A stretch of 64,000 bases of DNA from Sneathiella limimaris (GTDB lineage Bacteria; Pseudomonadota; Alphaproteobacteria; Sneathiellales; Sneathiellaceae): NCBI RefSeq assembly GCF_012932565.1, contig NZ_JABBYJ010000003.1:310001-374000 (forward strand), written 5' to 3'. Shown here piece after piece: positions 25,863-35,810 of the stretch (the first letter of the stretch is position 1; each line of letters opens with the position of its first letter). A program made the position numbers and the translations under genes. The notes below the pieces were generated by a model. That model was not told the DNA's origin. It did no database searches and was given only the letters and a program-made list of their open reading frames with translations.

Positions 25863-28766
25863 TTGTTGAAAGGGCTGAATTCTAGACCCGTATTTGGCCT
25901 GATATTAGGCGCAGTCATTGCTGCGGTTATCCTGCTCCCTGTTGCGGTCTATATTGAACAAACAATCCATCAAAAACTCACCCAAAATGAGCGAGCAAAA
26001 ACCCTCGATGAACTGACGGATCTTCGGGAAACGATTTCCAACCGCTTGGCGACAGCACTCACCCTAACTCGAACCATCGAAGCGCCCTATTCCCTCCTTG
26101 GTGAGCTAAACCTCAACGAATTCTCCCTTCTCTCCCGAGAGTTGTTGGATGAGCTGGATTACATTCGCAATATTGCCCTCACCAAAGACACAACCTTTAT
26201 CTATGTCTACCCAAGGGCCGGAAATGAGGCGATCCTTGGACTTGATTATCGCCGCATCCCCGCTCAGTGGCCAAAGGTGAAGGAAGCAATTGAAAAACGG
26301 GAAACCGTCATTGCTGGCCCCTTGAAACTGATCCAGGGCGGTATCGGCCTTATTCAGCGAACCCCTATTTACCGAAAGACTGATGGAATTTTGGGTGAAT
26401 TCCTGGGCCTTGTCAGTATCGTTGTTGATGTGGACCGCCTTCTGGAACCCTTGAACACCTCAGATCTTTCAATCGCCATCAAAAACCGTCCAAGGGACGG
26501 CAGCCAAACCAATGTCTTCTTCGGTGAGGAAGACCTTTTCGCACAATCAGCCAATCCGGTTCTCGTTTCGGTGAATGTTCCAAACGGTCTTTGGGAGGTT
26601 GCTGTCATCCCAAAAGACGGATGGGGCAGTAGCTTTGCAACCGAACTTCTGATTAGTCACGGAACCATTACAGGTCTGTGTACAATTGTTATCCTGTTAG
26701 GTGGGTTTGCCGGCTATCACCAAACCCAGCGGAAACTGCTTTACGGTGCCGTCACGAAAGAGCGGGCAAGGTATCTCAACCTGGTCGAAAATGCGCCAGA
26801 CGCCATGATATTCCTCAATGCTCAGGGGCAGATCCTTCAGGCGAACCTCAAAGCCTGTGAAATGCTCAAATATCCAACGGAAAAGTTGACAACTTTGTCG
26901 TTCCCAGATTTTCTCAGTAATATTGAGCAGGAGCACGGGTTTAAGTCCTGGTCAGACTTTGTCTCTCAATTGCGGATCAAAGGCCGTATCGAGTCGGTCG
27001 CCCTCACCCTTCGCGATGGCAGTGGTGCGATCATGGAAACAGAGGTTAGCCTTGGTCTGGCCGGTGATCGGAATGGCGATGAAATCACCGTAACGCTGCG
27101 CGATGTGACCGAGAAAAAAGATCTGCAATTCCAGCGAAATCTGGCGGAAGAAATGCTGCGGGAGGCTATTGATACCATCCCGGATGGATTTGCGATTTAT
27201 GACGCCAATGACAAGCTTTTTCTTTGCAATGATGCCTATCGTGAAATCTACAAAAATTCTGCCCCGGCCATAGTGGAAGGGGCCTCTTTCCGCGAAATTA
27301 TCAAATATGGTATTGATCACGGCGAGTATCCCCAGTCTGGCCGCACGCCAGAGGAACAACAAGCCTGGCTTGAAGACCGGGTGCATTTACATCTTAACCC
27401 AACTGGGACCACAATTATCCAGCAACTGGGCACCGGACGCTGGCTGAAGATTACAGAGCGCCGTACCGCCTCGGAACTAACCGTGGGCGTTCGCACCGAT
27501 ATCACCGAATTGAAAGAGGCTGAATCCGAGCTTCGTGACAAGAAGAACCTTTTGGAAAACCAGGCGGATGAACTGCGCAATCTGGCGAAACAGCATTTGA
27601 ACGCCAAGATCAAGGCCGAGGAAGCGACACAGGCAAAATCAGAATTTTTGGCCATTATCAGTCATGAACTCCGCACGCCCATGACCGGCATTCTAGGCCT
27701 GACCGATCTGTTGCTCACAACATCACCGACAAAAGAACAGAATGATCACCTGACACAGCTTCGCCAGTCTGCGAACAGTCTCCTCGCTTTGCTCAATGAC
27801 ATTCTGGACTTCTCTAAATTTGAAGCGGGCAAGCTGGAACTGGATAGCCATCATTTCCACTTTAACAACCTCCTGCATGGGTTGGAGGAACTGCTGGAGC
27901 CACTTGCCGACAGCAAGGGAGTTGATCTGAAATGCCAGCCAGAAGGCTTGCCTGAGGACCTTATTCTTTATGGGGATGGAAACCGGCTTCGTCAGGTCCT
28001 GTTGAATCTCGCCTCAAACGCGGTCAAATTCACCGACAAGGGCAGTGTAACTGTCAAAAGCCAAGTCACCGAGGAAACCGACGATCAGGTCAAACTGTTG
28101 ATCACCGTTACGGATACGGGCATTGGCATTGAGCAGGATAAAATCGATGACCTGTTCCAACCCTTTACTCAGGCCGACACATCAACCACCCGGCGTTTTG
28201 GGGGTACCGGGCTTGGCCTTTCTATCAGCAAGCGACTGGTCGATGCCATGGGTGGCTCCATCGCTTGTGAAAGTGAACTGGGCAAGGGATCTGTATTCAC
28301 CTTGGAGCTTACCTTGCCAAAAGGTGACTTAGCGACCTGGCAGACGGAAAATCAGCCGCAGAGCCTGCTTGCCGAACGGGACGCGGATGATCGGCGGAAG
28401 CTCCGCATCCTGCTGGCCGAGGATGTTGATGTAAACCGGATGATCGTCTCGACTGTGCTGAAAAAATGGGGTCATGAAGTCGTGGAAGCGGTCAATGGCC
28501 GTGAAGCCGTCTCCAAGGCCGAAGGTGAAGATGCTTATGATTTGATCCTGATGGATATGCAGATGCCGGAAATGGATGGCTGTGATGCCACCATCGCCAT
28601 CCGCGGCCTTGAAGGGGCCAATAGCAACACCCCCATTATCGCTCTTACCGCTGATATTCAGGCTGAGAAAAACGAGCGCTACAATAAAGCTGGAATGACC
28701 GCCTTCCTCTCAAAGCCAGTTGACTGGAATCAGCTTGAAAAGACAATTGAGACATATTGCGCCTGA
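25863..28766 (+). CDS. CHASE-domain hybrid sensor histidine kinase
   Basis: A 967-residue membrane hybrid kinase. TM1 is at about residues 10-30. A periplasmic CHASE domain covers about 35-260 (FIYVYPRAGNEAILGLDYR, AGPLKLIQGGIGLIQRTPIY), and TM2 is at about 265-285. A PAS domain (about 305-425) and a PAS_7-like domain (about 430-560) follow, then a coiled coil and HisKA with His601 in ISHELRTPMTG. The ATPase has DTGIG and GTGLGLS. The C-terminal receiver has the phosphoacceptor Asp898 in LILMDMQMPEMDG. CHASE domains bind small extracellular ligands; the one here is unknown. Translation starts at TTG 25863 behind AGGAG (25852-25856). No output partner is adjacent. Confidence 0.93.
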   Translation: MLKGLNSRPVFGLILGAVIAAVILLPVAVYIEQTIHQKLTQNERAKTLDELTDLRETISNRLATALTLTRTIEAPYSLLGELNLNEFSLLSRELLDELDYIRNIALTKDTTFIYVYPRAGNEAILGLDYRRIPAQWPKVKEAIEKRETVIAGPLKLIQGGIGLIQRTPIYRKTDGILGEFLGLVSIVVDVDRLLEPLNTSDLSIAIKNRPRDGSQTNVFFGEEDLFAQSANPVLVSVNVPNGLWEVAVIPKDGWGSSFATELLISHGTITGLCTIVILLGGFAGYHQTQRKLLYGAVTKERARYLNLVENAPDAMIFLNAQGQILQANLKACEMLKYPTEKLTTLSFPDFLSNIEQEHGFKSWSDFVSQLRIKGRIESVALTLRDGSGAIMETEVSLGLAGDRNGDEITVTLRDVTEKKDLQFQRNLAEEMLREAIDTIPDGFAIYDANDKLFLCNDAYREIYKNSAPAIVEGASFREIIKYGIDHGEYPQSGRTPEEQQAWLEDRVHLHLNPTGTTIIQQLGTGRWLKITERRTASELTVGVRTDITELKEAESELRDKKNLLENQADELRNLAKQHLNAKIKAEEATQAKSEFLAIISHELRTPMTGILGLTDLLLTTSPTKEQNDHLTQLRQSANSLLALLNDILDFSKFEAGKLELDSHHFHFNNLLHGLEELLEPLADSKGVDLKCQPEGLPEDLILYGDGNRLRQVLLNLASNAVKFTDKGSVTVKSQVTEETDDQVKLLITVTDTGIGIEQDKIDDLFQPFTQADTSTTRRFGGTGLGLSISKRLVDAMGGSIACESELGKGSVFTLELTLPKGDLATWQTENQPQSLLAERDADDRRKLRILLAEDVDVNRMIVSTVLKKWGHEVVEAVNGREAVSKAEGEDAYDLILMDMQMPEMDGCDATIAIRGLEGANSNTPIIALTADIQAEKNERYNKAGMTAFLSKPVDWNQLEKTIETYCA

Positions 28767-28941
28767 TAGGCAATAGTTTTCCCTCAAACATTATTGAAAA
28801 ATTCGTTAACCTTTTGTGCAGCGCAGCGATACCAAGCCAGCTGCGGCGTTTGACAAATTCTTAAAAAAATCGGTTCAGCATTTGTTAAGCAATTGAACGT
28901 AAATTCCCGGCCAAGTATTACGTAGTCGGAGTTTCCACCCA

Positions 28942-30714
28942 ATGCTAAAAAATATCGGTATCAGCAAAAAGCTGCTCACCCTCGTATGCGCATCCGTGAT
29001 TGCCATGCTGGTGATCGGTGGTTTTGGAATCAAAGCCATCGACACGGTCCTGACCAACGACCGAAAAGAAGTTCTCAAAAATATCGTTGATGTCGCCGAA
29101 GGTGTCGTCAAAGGCTATTACGCGAAAGCACAAGCAGGCGAAATCACTGAAGAAGAAGCCAAGCAACGTGCCAGCGAAGCCCTTGAAAACATGCGCTACA
29201 GCGGCAAGGAATATGTCTTTATCAATGGCGTAGACGGGATCATGGTGATGAACCCGGTGGCCAAGGACAAAATCGGCACCTCTCAGCTTCAACTGAAAGA
29301 CTCCACAGGCAAATTCATCATCCAGGAAATGATCAAGGTCTCAAAGGCTGACGGCGGTGGTTATGTGGACTATCACTACAAAAAGCCCGGTCTGGAAGGC
29401 GAGTTTGGCAAAATCAGCTATGTAACCCTGTTTAAGGAATGGGGCTGGATGATCGGGACTGGCCTCTACATCGATGACCTTGCGGCAACCCGAAATGGCT
29501 ATGTCATGGAACTGGTGGGTGCCGGTGTTATTGTGCTGATCCTGATCGGCGTCATTTCCTTCCTGATCTCCCGTAGCATTGCAGGGCCTATTTCCCGGAT
29601 CACAGCCAATGTAGAACGCCTTGCGGATGGAGATAAGGATTTCGAACCTTCCGATACGGATCGGAGCGATGAAATCGGTAAGCTGTCCAACGCACTGGCT
29701 CTCTTCCGTGAAAACGCCATCAAGATGGATGACATGGCAAAACAGCAGGAAGAAATGCGCCTGCAGCGCCTTGAGGAAGAGAAGAAACTGGCCGAAGAAC
29801 GGGCTGAAAACCAGCGCCGTGAAGCAGAACAGCGTAAAGAAGCAGAAGAGCGCGCACAGGCTGAACGTCGCAGTGCCCTTCTCGCCATGGCCGAAGAATT
29901 TGAAAGCAGCGTGCAGAGCGTTGTGACAACTGTCTCTTCTTCGTCCGAGCAGATGCGCTCAACCGCCTCTGCCATGAGCAAGAACGCCAATGATGCGAGC
30001 GAGCGCTCAAATCTGGTTGCCTCTGCATCAGAGGAAGCCTCCTCCAGCGTGCAGGCTGTGGCCTCCGCAACTGAGGAACTCTCTAGCTCTATCCGGGAAA
30101 TCTCCTCTCAGGTAAGCCGGTCAGCCACCATCTCCACCCGTGCAGTGGATCAGGCAACCACAACTGGCGAGGCCATGAATTCCCTGCAGACCGTTGCCAC
30201 AAAAATTGGCGAAGTTGTCACCCTGATTAACGACATTGCTGGTCAAACCAACCTGCTGGCCTTGAACGCTACCATTGAGGCCGCTCGGGCTGGCGAAGCA
30301 GGAAAAGGCTTTGCAGTTGTCGCCTCCGAGGTTAAATCCCTCGCCAACCAGACAGCGCGCGCGACGGAAGAAATCTCTACTCAAATCGGGTCCCTGCAGT
30401 CAGAGACAGAGACAACGACCAAAGCGATCCAGGAAATTTCCGAAACCATTCGCGAGATTAACCAGATCGGCACCACGATTGCGTCAGCTATCGAAGAACA
30501 GGGTGCGGCAACGGCTGAGATTAGCCGCAATGCCCAGGTTGCAGCCAACTCCAGCGGGGATGTGAGCCGTAATATCAGCTCCGTCCGGGAAAGCTCAACA
30601 GCGACAGGCGTTTCAGCCAACGAGGTTTTGACCGCCGCAGAACTGTTATCCCAGCAATCTCAAGGATTGCAGGGTCAGGTATCCCGCTTCCTGGAGACAG
30701 TGAAAGCCGGATAA
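28942..30714 (+). CDS. Methyl-accepting chemotaxis protein with single Cache domain
   Basis: A 590-residue chemoreceptor. TM1 is at about residues 10-30. The periplasmic sCache_2 domain covers about 35-185 ([49 protein letters not shown]), and TM2 is at about 190-212. HAMP is at about 213-265, then a charged coiled coil. The signalling domain tip [19 protein letters not shown] is at about residues 433-451. sCache_2 receptors commonly sense small organic acids. It is bounded by a strong terminator. Its signalling half is close to that of the chemoreceptor at 16203. Confidence 0.95.
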   Translation: MLKNIGISKKLLTLVCASVIAMLVIGGFGIKAIDTVLTNDRKEVLKNIVDVAEGVVKGYYAKAQAGEITEEEAKQRASEALENMRYSGKEYVFINGVDGIMVMNPVAKDKIGTSQLQLKDSTGKFIIQEMIKVSKADGGGYVDYHYKKPGLEGEFGKISYVTLFKEWGWMIGTGLYIDDLAATRNGYVMELVGAGVIVLILIGVISFLISRSIAGPISRITANVERLADGDKDFEPSDTDRSDEIGKLSNALALFRENAIKMDDMAKQQEEMRLQRLEEEKKLAEERAENQRREAEQRKEAEERAQAERRSALLAMAEEFESSVQSVVTTVSSSSEQMRSTASAMSKNANDASERSNLVASASEEASSSVQAVASATEELSSSIREISSQVSRSATISTRAVDQATTTGEAMNSLQTVATKIGEVVTLINDIAGQTNLLALNATIEAARAGEAGKGFAVVASEVKSLANQTARATEEISTQIGSLQSETETTTKAIQEISETIREINQIGTTIASAIEEQGAATAEISRNAQVAANSSGDVSRNISSVRESSTATGVSANEVLTAAELLSQQSQGLQGQVSRFLETVKAG

Positions 30715-30736
30715 GATAACACCGCACGGAAAACTC

Positions 30737-30766
30737 TAAAAAGCCGGCCTTTGGGTCGGCTTTTTT
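30737..30766 (+). terminator. Rho-independent terminator of the sCache chemoreceptor
   Basis: aaaaagccggcc, loop tttg, ggtcggctttttt: a strong stem with a T6 tail, 23 bases after the stop codon. Confidence 0.9.
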
Positions 30767-30789
30767 GCTGATAAATAATACTTATTCCA

Positions 30790-31125
30790 CTTTTTTGAGG
30801 AAAAGGCTTGAAGCTTTGGGGGTGGGGTCCCACATGAGCCGTCTTGCGTAAGAGTGGGGGTGGCAGCCTCCGGTGATCAGGCGCTGGATCGTGCGGGCGG
30901 GAACTTGTGTCGGCAAGTACCCAATCGGGGACAGAGGGCTCATGTGGCAGGAAGCCAAGGAAGACAGGGCCGTTCCAAAAGACCGGTACAACAGATCTGA
31001 TCCAAAATTCGTCACGTGCAAAATCAACGATAAATAAACTTGTCGCCGGTGATGCACCAGTCGCGTAGTAAAGAGTTGTAACAGAAGTACCGTATCAAGT
31101 CCCCGCATCATCGGCGATCTTTTTT
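30790..31125 (+). ncRNA. Candidate structured non-coding RNA, family unassigned
   Basis: This lies in a 657-bp stretch without a credible gene (30715-31371) and is GC-rich between AT-rich flanks. On the + strand, cccacatgagcc (from about 30829) pairs with ggctcatgtgg (30937-30947) over about 11 bases around a 100-nt interior. Inside is the hairpin gggaacttg-tgtcgg-caagtaccc (about 30899-30922). Further on, cgccggtgatgc (31044-31055) pairs over 12 positions with gcatcatcggcg (31105-31116), directly followed by atctttttt, like an intrinsic terminator. The segment ggtccc...gagccg loosely recalls 6S RNA, but I cannot confirm any Rfam family. The remainder (31126-31371) is AT-rich and shows nothing recognisable beyond the leader of the next gene. 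A 109-residue minus-strand reading frame here looks accidental. Confidence 0.35.
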
Positions 31126-31371
31126 GAAAGGATCCGTTGATCGTTATGAACGCAGCGCCCTAAAATCATTGAATTCTAACAGTAATTTCAATCCTGGCGC
31201 CCTTAACCCACATAGATTTCACACTTTGCAGAGGACCCCTCTAGCGAGATCAATTTTCCACGCCTTAAATCGACACCGCTTTATTAGTTGTTTAATACTT
31301 TAGGTATATTACATAAGATATGAGGGTGGGTGTAAATACTTAGCGTAATTGCGTTTTAGGATAATTTTTTA

Positions 31372-31836
31372 ATGCCGATGGATATTGGCCAGCCCATTCT
31401 AGTCATCGAAGACAGCGACGACGACTTTGAGGTGCTGATGATGGCCTTTAAAGCGATCGAAGATTTTAATTACCGAATCGACAGATGCACTGACGGTAAA
31501 GAGGCTATTGAGTATCTTTTTCGCAAGGGCCCATATGAAAGCCTTGAAGAATATAATCTTCCCGGCCTGATCCTGCTGGATTTAACCCTTCCCGGATCCC
31601 ACGGCATGGAACTCTTGGACCTAATCAAAACCTCCCGCAAGCTCAGCCACATCCCGACAATTATCTTTACCAGCTTCGATAATGATAAAATTGCCCGCGA
31701 ATGTTACAGCTCCGGCGTCAACAGCTTTATTGTCAAACCGATGGAGTTCAGAGACACCGTCCAAAAAATATCCCAGACCTGCAATTACTGGCTGAATATT
31801 GCCAGTCTTCCCAAACCCCGGTTTCGGATCAGCTAG
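31372..31836 (+). CDS. Single-domain response regulator (Rcp1-like)
   Basis: A 154-residue stand-alone receiver. The acid pocket is in ILVIEDSDDD, the phosphoacceptor Asp in LILLDLTLPGSHG (about residue 67), the Thr/Ser switch in IIFTS and the Lys in FIVKPMEF. The long insert YLFRKGPYESLEEYNLPG is typical of receivers paired with phytochrome-type or PAS kinases. There is no output domain, so it acts in a phosphorelay or by protein contact. It lies 117 bases upstream of the FixL-like kinase and resembles the receiver at 34293. Confidence 0.92.
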   Translation: MPMDIGQPILVIEDSDDDFEVLMMAFKAIEDFNYRIDRCTDGKEAIEYLFRKGPYESLEEYNLPGLILLDLTLPGSHGMELLDLIKTSRKLSHIPTIIFTSFDNDKIARECYSSGVNSFIVKPMEFRDTVQKISQTCNYWLNIASLPKPRFRIS

Positions 31837-31953
31837 AAAATTGATCTTTTCTATATTCAATAAAACTACATTAATGTTTTGAAAATATATTGGACATAGG
31901 ATGAGAAAATGCCACTCACTGACGACAAGCGTTTAGCAAGGGATACCTGATTT

Positions 31954-34278
31954 TTGAGCGTCCAATTCCCAACTCTTTTGATGCGACACAAAACGGTCTT
32001 GCTGACCTGTAGCCTGGTTCTCATTGCCAGTGTTGCAACAGGCCTTACCAGCTACCTGACGATTTCCAAATTTGCAGAGGAAACGGCAATCGAAACGATC
32101 GCCGGTGAAACGCGCCTCTCCGCCTTGCAGATCCGGGAAAGCTACCAGAATATCTACAGAGATACTGACGTTATTTCACGGACGCCGCCCATTCAGGGAC
32201 TTATCCGCTCTACGCAGAACCGGGGTGTTGACCCCATTGATAAGTCGACAACGACACAATGGAAAAACCGCCTTTCTGAAATTTTCACTACCGTCATGTC
32301 TGTCAATTCCAGTTACACCCAGATACGCTATATTGGTGTGGCGGCTAATGGCCGGGAACTGGTTCGCGTGGACCGAAAAGAAAGAGGGATCGTCGCTATC
32401 CCAGATGATCAGCTACAGCCCAAGGAGCGTGAACCCTACTTTATTGCGGGCTTGAACCTTAGACCCGGTGAAGCCTACTTTTCCAGGATAACCCTGAATA
32501 GGGAATATGGCCAAGTTACAGCCGACAAGATCCCGACGATAAGATGCCTTGTCCCCGTTTTTACCGGCGAGGGATCCTTGTTTGGCTTTATCATCATTAA
32601 CGCAAATTACCCCGAGATCTTGTCTGCCACCTTGAGTAAGCTCAATAATAACAGACGCACCTATGCCTTTAGCCCCCATCTGGACTATATGTTCAAGGAT
32701 GAGCAGAACCAGCTCGGCCCCTTCAACTTTCGCGATAACTATGTTGTAAACCCTTCTCAGACCCTACTAGCGCTTGCGAAATCGTCGAAGGCAGAAGATG
32801 TGAATATCGGTCCCGCCTATCTTTCCTATAAGGTTAGGAGTTATATCGATTTCACCCGCAACAAAACCTTTGTTGATGTTGTTCAGCAAATCCCTGTCGC
32901 TACGGCCCTGAAAGCAGCAAAAGAAGTCCAGTTCCAAACGGCGTTAGCGGCCTTTGGCCTTGTTCTTTTCTCTGTTATCATCACCGTTTATTTTGCCCGG
33001 CGCCTCACTGCCCCGCTGGAACAAATGACTGAGTCCATCAGTCATTTCAAACTGGGAAATAACAGTAGTAAGCTCGATCTTCCAGAGGGACAAAATGATG
33101 AGATTGGCAAGCTGGCAACCTCATTCCAAACCTTGCTGGATGCCCTCTTTAACAGTGAACAGCGGACCAAGGCAGTTCTGAACACAACTATGGACGCCAT
33201 CATTACCATCGACAAGCAGGGGATTGTTCTGAGTTATAACCCGGCTTGTGTGAAGGCTTTCGGATACAATCCCGAAGAGGTCATCGGCCAGAAAATCAAT
33301 ATGCTGATGCCAGAAAAGCGGGCCGCCGAGCATGACGACTATTTATCCCGCTATCATGAAACGGGTGTCCGCCATGCCATTGGCTATCGACGGGAAGTGA
33401 TGGCACGGCACAAGGATGGGACTAACTTCCACATTGAGCTTGCCGTCAGTGAAGTCCCACTGGGCAACGACGTCATCTATACTGGTGTTATTCGCGACAT
33501 CACGGCCCAGAAAAATCACGAACGGGATATTCACTCCTTGCTGGAGCAGTTGCGCAAATCCAACAAGGAACTGGATGAGTTTGCTTACATCGCTTCTCAT
33601 GATCTGAAAGAGCCCTTAAGAGCCATTAATAACCATGCAACCCTGCTGCTGGAAGACTATGGAGAAACCCTTGAGGAAGATGGGATTAAGCGCATCACGC
33701 GCACCCGTGAACTTTGCCAGAAAATGGATAAGCTGATCAGTGACCTGCTGTATTTTGCACGGCTGGGTCGGGTCGATAATGCCCGGCGGAATGTGAATAT
33801 GTCTTCGCTCGCCCAGGAAACAAAAGAATTGCTTGAAGATACAATCGAAGAAAGCAATGCCAAGCTCTCCATTTCTTCGGATATGCCGACAATCTTCTGC
33901 GATGAGGTTCGGGTGGGCGAGGTGTTTCGAAACCTGATCGTCAATGCCCTCAAATACAACGACAGCGGCGCGCCGAAAATCAAAGTTGGCTATCTGGATG
34001 AGTCTCCGCCTGTTTTCTATGTGAAAGACAACGGGATCGGTATCGATGAAGAAATGAAGGATGAAGTTTTCCGGATCTTTAAACGGCTGAACAAACCAAC
34101 TGACTACGGCAGTGGCAGCGGGGCTGGCCTCAGTTTCGTGAAACGAATTGTTGAAAGTCATGGCGGCCAAATCTGGGTCGAGTCTGAACCTGGTAATGGA
34201 ACAACCTTTTATTTTACCCTGGAAAAAGGCCGGCAGGTCGTGTCACAACCAAATGTACTTTCCAAAGCGGGTGAGTAA
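31954..34278 (+). CDS. Membrane sensor kinase with FixL-like haem PAS domain
   Basis: A 774-residue kinase. TM1 is at about residues 12-35, then a Cache-like periplasmic domain (about 40-325), TM2 at about 330-350 and HAMP at about 350-405. A PAS domain follows at about 410-520, then a coiled coil and the H-box IASHDLKEPL with His549. The ATPase has DNGIGI and GAGLSF. The PAS segment HDDYLSRY...H..IGYRR aligns without gaps to the haem pocket of FixL: His460 (the axial haem ligand there), Arg466, His474 and Arg480 are all kept. Inference: cytoplasmic oxygen or redox sensing added to periplasmic ligand sensing. It lies between two single-domain receivers. Translation starts at TTG 31954 behind AAGGGA; ATG 31981 lacks a site. 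Confidence 0.92.
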   Translation: MSVQFPTLLMRHKTVLLTCSLVLIASVATGLTSYLTISKFAEETAIETIAGETRLSALQIRESYQNIYRDTDVISRTPPIQGLIRSTQNRGVDPIDKSTTTQWKNRLSEIFTTVMSVNSSYTQIRYIGVAANGRELVRVDRKERGIVAIPDDQLQPKEREPYFIAGLNLRPGEAYFSRITLNREYGQVTADKIPTIRCLVPVFTGEGSLFGFIIINANYPEILSATLSKLNNNRRTYAFSPHLDYMFKDEQNQLGPFNFRDNYVVNPSQTLLALAKSSKAEDVNIGPAYLSYKVRSYIDFTRNKTFVDVVQQIPVATALKAAKEVQFQTALAAFGLVLFSVIITVYFARRLTAPLEQMTESISHFKLGNNSSKLDLPEGQNDEIGKLATSFQTLLDALFNSEQRTKAVLNTTMDAIITIDKQGIVLSYNPACVKAFGYNPEEVIGQKINMLMPEKRAAEHDDYLSRYHETGVRHAIGYRREVMARHKDGTNFHIELAVSEVPLGNDVIYTGVIRDITAQKNHERDIHSLLEQLRKSNKELDEFAYIASHDLKEPLRAINNHATLLLEDYGETLEEDGIKRITRTRELCQKMDKLISDLLYFARLGRVDNARRNVNMSSLAQETKELLEDTIEESNAKLSISSDMPTIFCDEVRVGEVFRNLIVNALKYNDSGAPKIKVGYLDESPPVFYVKDNGIGIDEEMKDEVFRIFKRLNKPTDYGSGSGAGLSFVKRIVESHGGQIWVESEPGNGTTFYFTLEKGRQVVSQPNVLSKAGE

Positions 34279-34292
34279 CACCGAGACTAAAC

Positions 34293-34769
34293 ATGATACC
34301 TGAACAAAGCCGCCTGAAACGCCCCCCAACGATCCTGATTGTCGAAGATAGTGAAGATGACTATGAGGCCATGGTCCGCGCATTGAGCCGGGAAGACAAG
34401 CTCACCGATAATCTTGTTCATTGCGAAGGCGGCAAGGAAGCCCTCGCCTATCTGGAGAAATGCAAACCCAGCTACAACGGGAAAAAAAATCAACCCCCTG
34501 ACCTGATCCTTCTCGATCTGAATATGCCCGGCATCAGTGGTCGCAATGTTCTCATGCGCTTGAAAAGTGACGCGGAGCTCAAAAATATTCCGATCATTGT
34601 CCTCACAACCTCTGATGATCCCCGTGACATTGAAGATTGCTATGATGCGGGGGCGAACACTTTTATCGTTAAACCTGTGGAACTTGATAATTTTACGATC
34701 GCCATCCAGAACCTGAAAGAATACTGGTTCGAGGTCGCGGTCCTGCCCGAAAAAGACGATCCGTCATAA
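34293..34769 (+). CDS. Single-domain response regulator (Rcp1-like)
   Basis: A 158-residue receiver with ILIVEDSEDDYEAM, the phosphoacceptor Asp in LILLDLNMPGISG, the switch Thr in IIVLTTSDDP and the Lys in FIVKPVEL. It lacks an output domain. It begins 14 bases after the FixL-like kinase and is the likely direct phosphate acceptor. Its conserved ending (LKEYWFEVAVLP) is echoed in the first receiver (CNYWLNIASLP), so the two probably arose by duplication and may compete for the kinase. Confidence 0.93.
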   Translation: MIPEQSRLKRPPTILIVEDSEDDYEAMVRALSREDKLTDNLVHCEGGKEALAYLEKCKPSYNGKKNQPPDLILLDLNMPGISGRNVLMRLKSDAELKNIPIIVLTTSDDPRDIEDCYDAGANTFIVKPVELDNFTIAIQNLKEYWFEVAVLPEKDDPS

Positions 34770-34840
34770 CGCTTCCAGACAGACTATATTTGATTTTTCC
34801 TGAGATAGCTCTACCCTCATAGGTCGAGTGGAGGATTACA

Positions 34841-35713
34841 TTGCTAGACAAAATCATCAGTCGACGAACAAGTGAAATTGCGGAAGGATTTGAAGTGGGC
34901 AGGATCTTGCCCTCCCGCCATCAGCGAATGGTCGGACCCTTTATCTTTCTGGATCATATGGGCCCGCTGGATGTTGAGGTCGGTGCCTCACTCGATTTGG
35001 ATGTCAAACCTCATCCGCATATTGGCTTATCGACCGTAACCTATCTTTTTAGCGGCGCCATCACCCACCGGGACAGTTTGGGGGTGGAGCAGGAAATCCA
35101 GCCCGGTGAGGTCAATTGGATGGTCGCGGGTCGCGGCATTACCCACAGCGAACGGATGGAATATGGGCGCCGCCAAGGCATGACCTTACATGGCTTGCAA
35201 GCCTGGGTTGCCCTTCCCACTGAGTTTGAGGAAGTGGAACCCGCCTTTCATCATTTTGCGCGCGAAGAGTTGCCCGGATTTCAGTCGGACGGGATGGTCG
35301 CCAAGCTGATAGCCGGTGCCTTTGAAGGATTTCGATCCCCGGTCCCTATCCACTCCCCACTCTTTTATGTTCATATGGAGATGGAGCCGGACGCCAGTTA
35401 TCAAGTCAATTCTGAATACTCAGAACAGGCTGTCTATATCGTTTCAGGACAGGTGGAACTGGTTGATGGAACCAAGCTCGATGCAGGCCAGATGGGGATC
35501 CTGAAGCAGAAAAGCCTGACCAGCCTGCACGCAACCCAAAAGACAACATTGGTACTATTTGGCGGGGAGCCAGTGGGAGAGCGGTTCATTCACTGGAATT
35601 TTGTCTCGTCTTCCAAAGAACGGCTGGAAAAGGCCAAGGACGATTGGCGGCATCAACGCATGAAGCTGCCGGATGGTGATGATCAGGCCTATGTGCCCTT
35701 GCCAGAGCGATAA
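34841..35713 (+). CDS. Pirin family protein
   Basis: A 290-residue bicupin with the pirin iron site intact: His58 and His60 in PHPHIGLSTVTYLF, then His102 and Glu104 in GRGITHSER. Pirins are iron proteins; some bacterial members act as quercetinases or modulate metabolic enzymes, and the substrate here is unknown. The start is TTG 34841 behind a clear GTGGAGGA site. It is a single gene following the response regulator. Confidence 0.92.
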   Translation: MLDKIISRRTSEIAEGFEVGRILPSRHQRMVGPFIFLDHMGPLDVEVGASLDLDVKPHPHIGLSTVTYLFSGAITHRDSLGVEQEIQPGEVNWMVAGRGITHSERMEYGRRQGMTLHGLQAWVALPTEFEEVEPAFHHFAREELPGFQSDGMVAKLIAGAFEGFRSPVPIHSPLFYVHMEMEPDASYQVNSEYSEQAVYIVSGQVELVDGTKLDAGQMGILKQKSLTSLHATQKTTLVLFGGEPVGERFIHWNFVSSSKERLEKAKDDWRHQRMKLPDGDDQAYVPLPER

Positions 35714-35810
35714 GTTTCCCGCGTTAGGCAAAACGCCTCAACCCTCACCTAAAATAAGCTGATCCACTCCATCAGTTTCATCTTGACCTGACAGCAGGTT
35801 CTGGATATTT

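Noticed and set aside
30782-31111. 109-codon minus-strand frame in the gene-free gap
   Set aside because: No family resemblance, odd composition and no clear ribosome site. The DNA shows inverted repeats better explained as RNA structure.
30790-31125. RNase P RNA or tmRNA identity for the structured element
   Set aside because: A gaggaaa-like and an acagaag-like stretch recall RNase P RNA, but the conserved P4 core is not present. The tmRNA tRNA-like ends and terminal CCA context are also missing.
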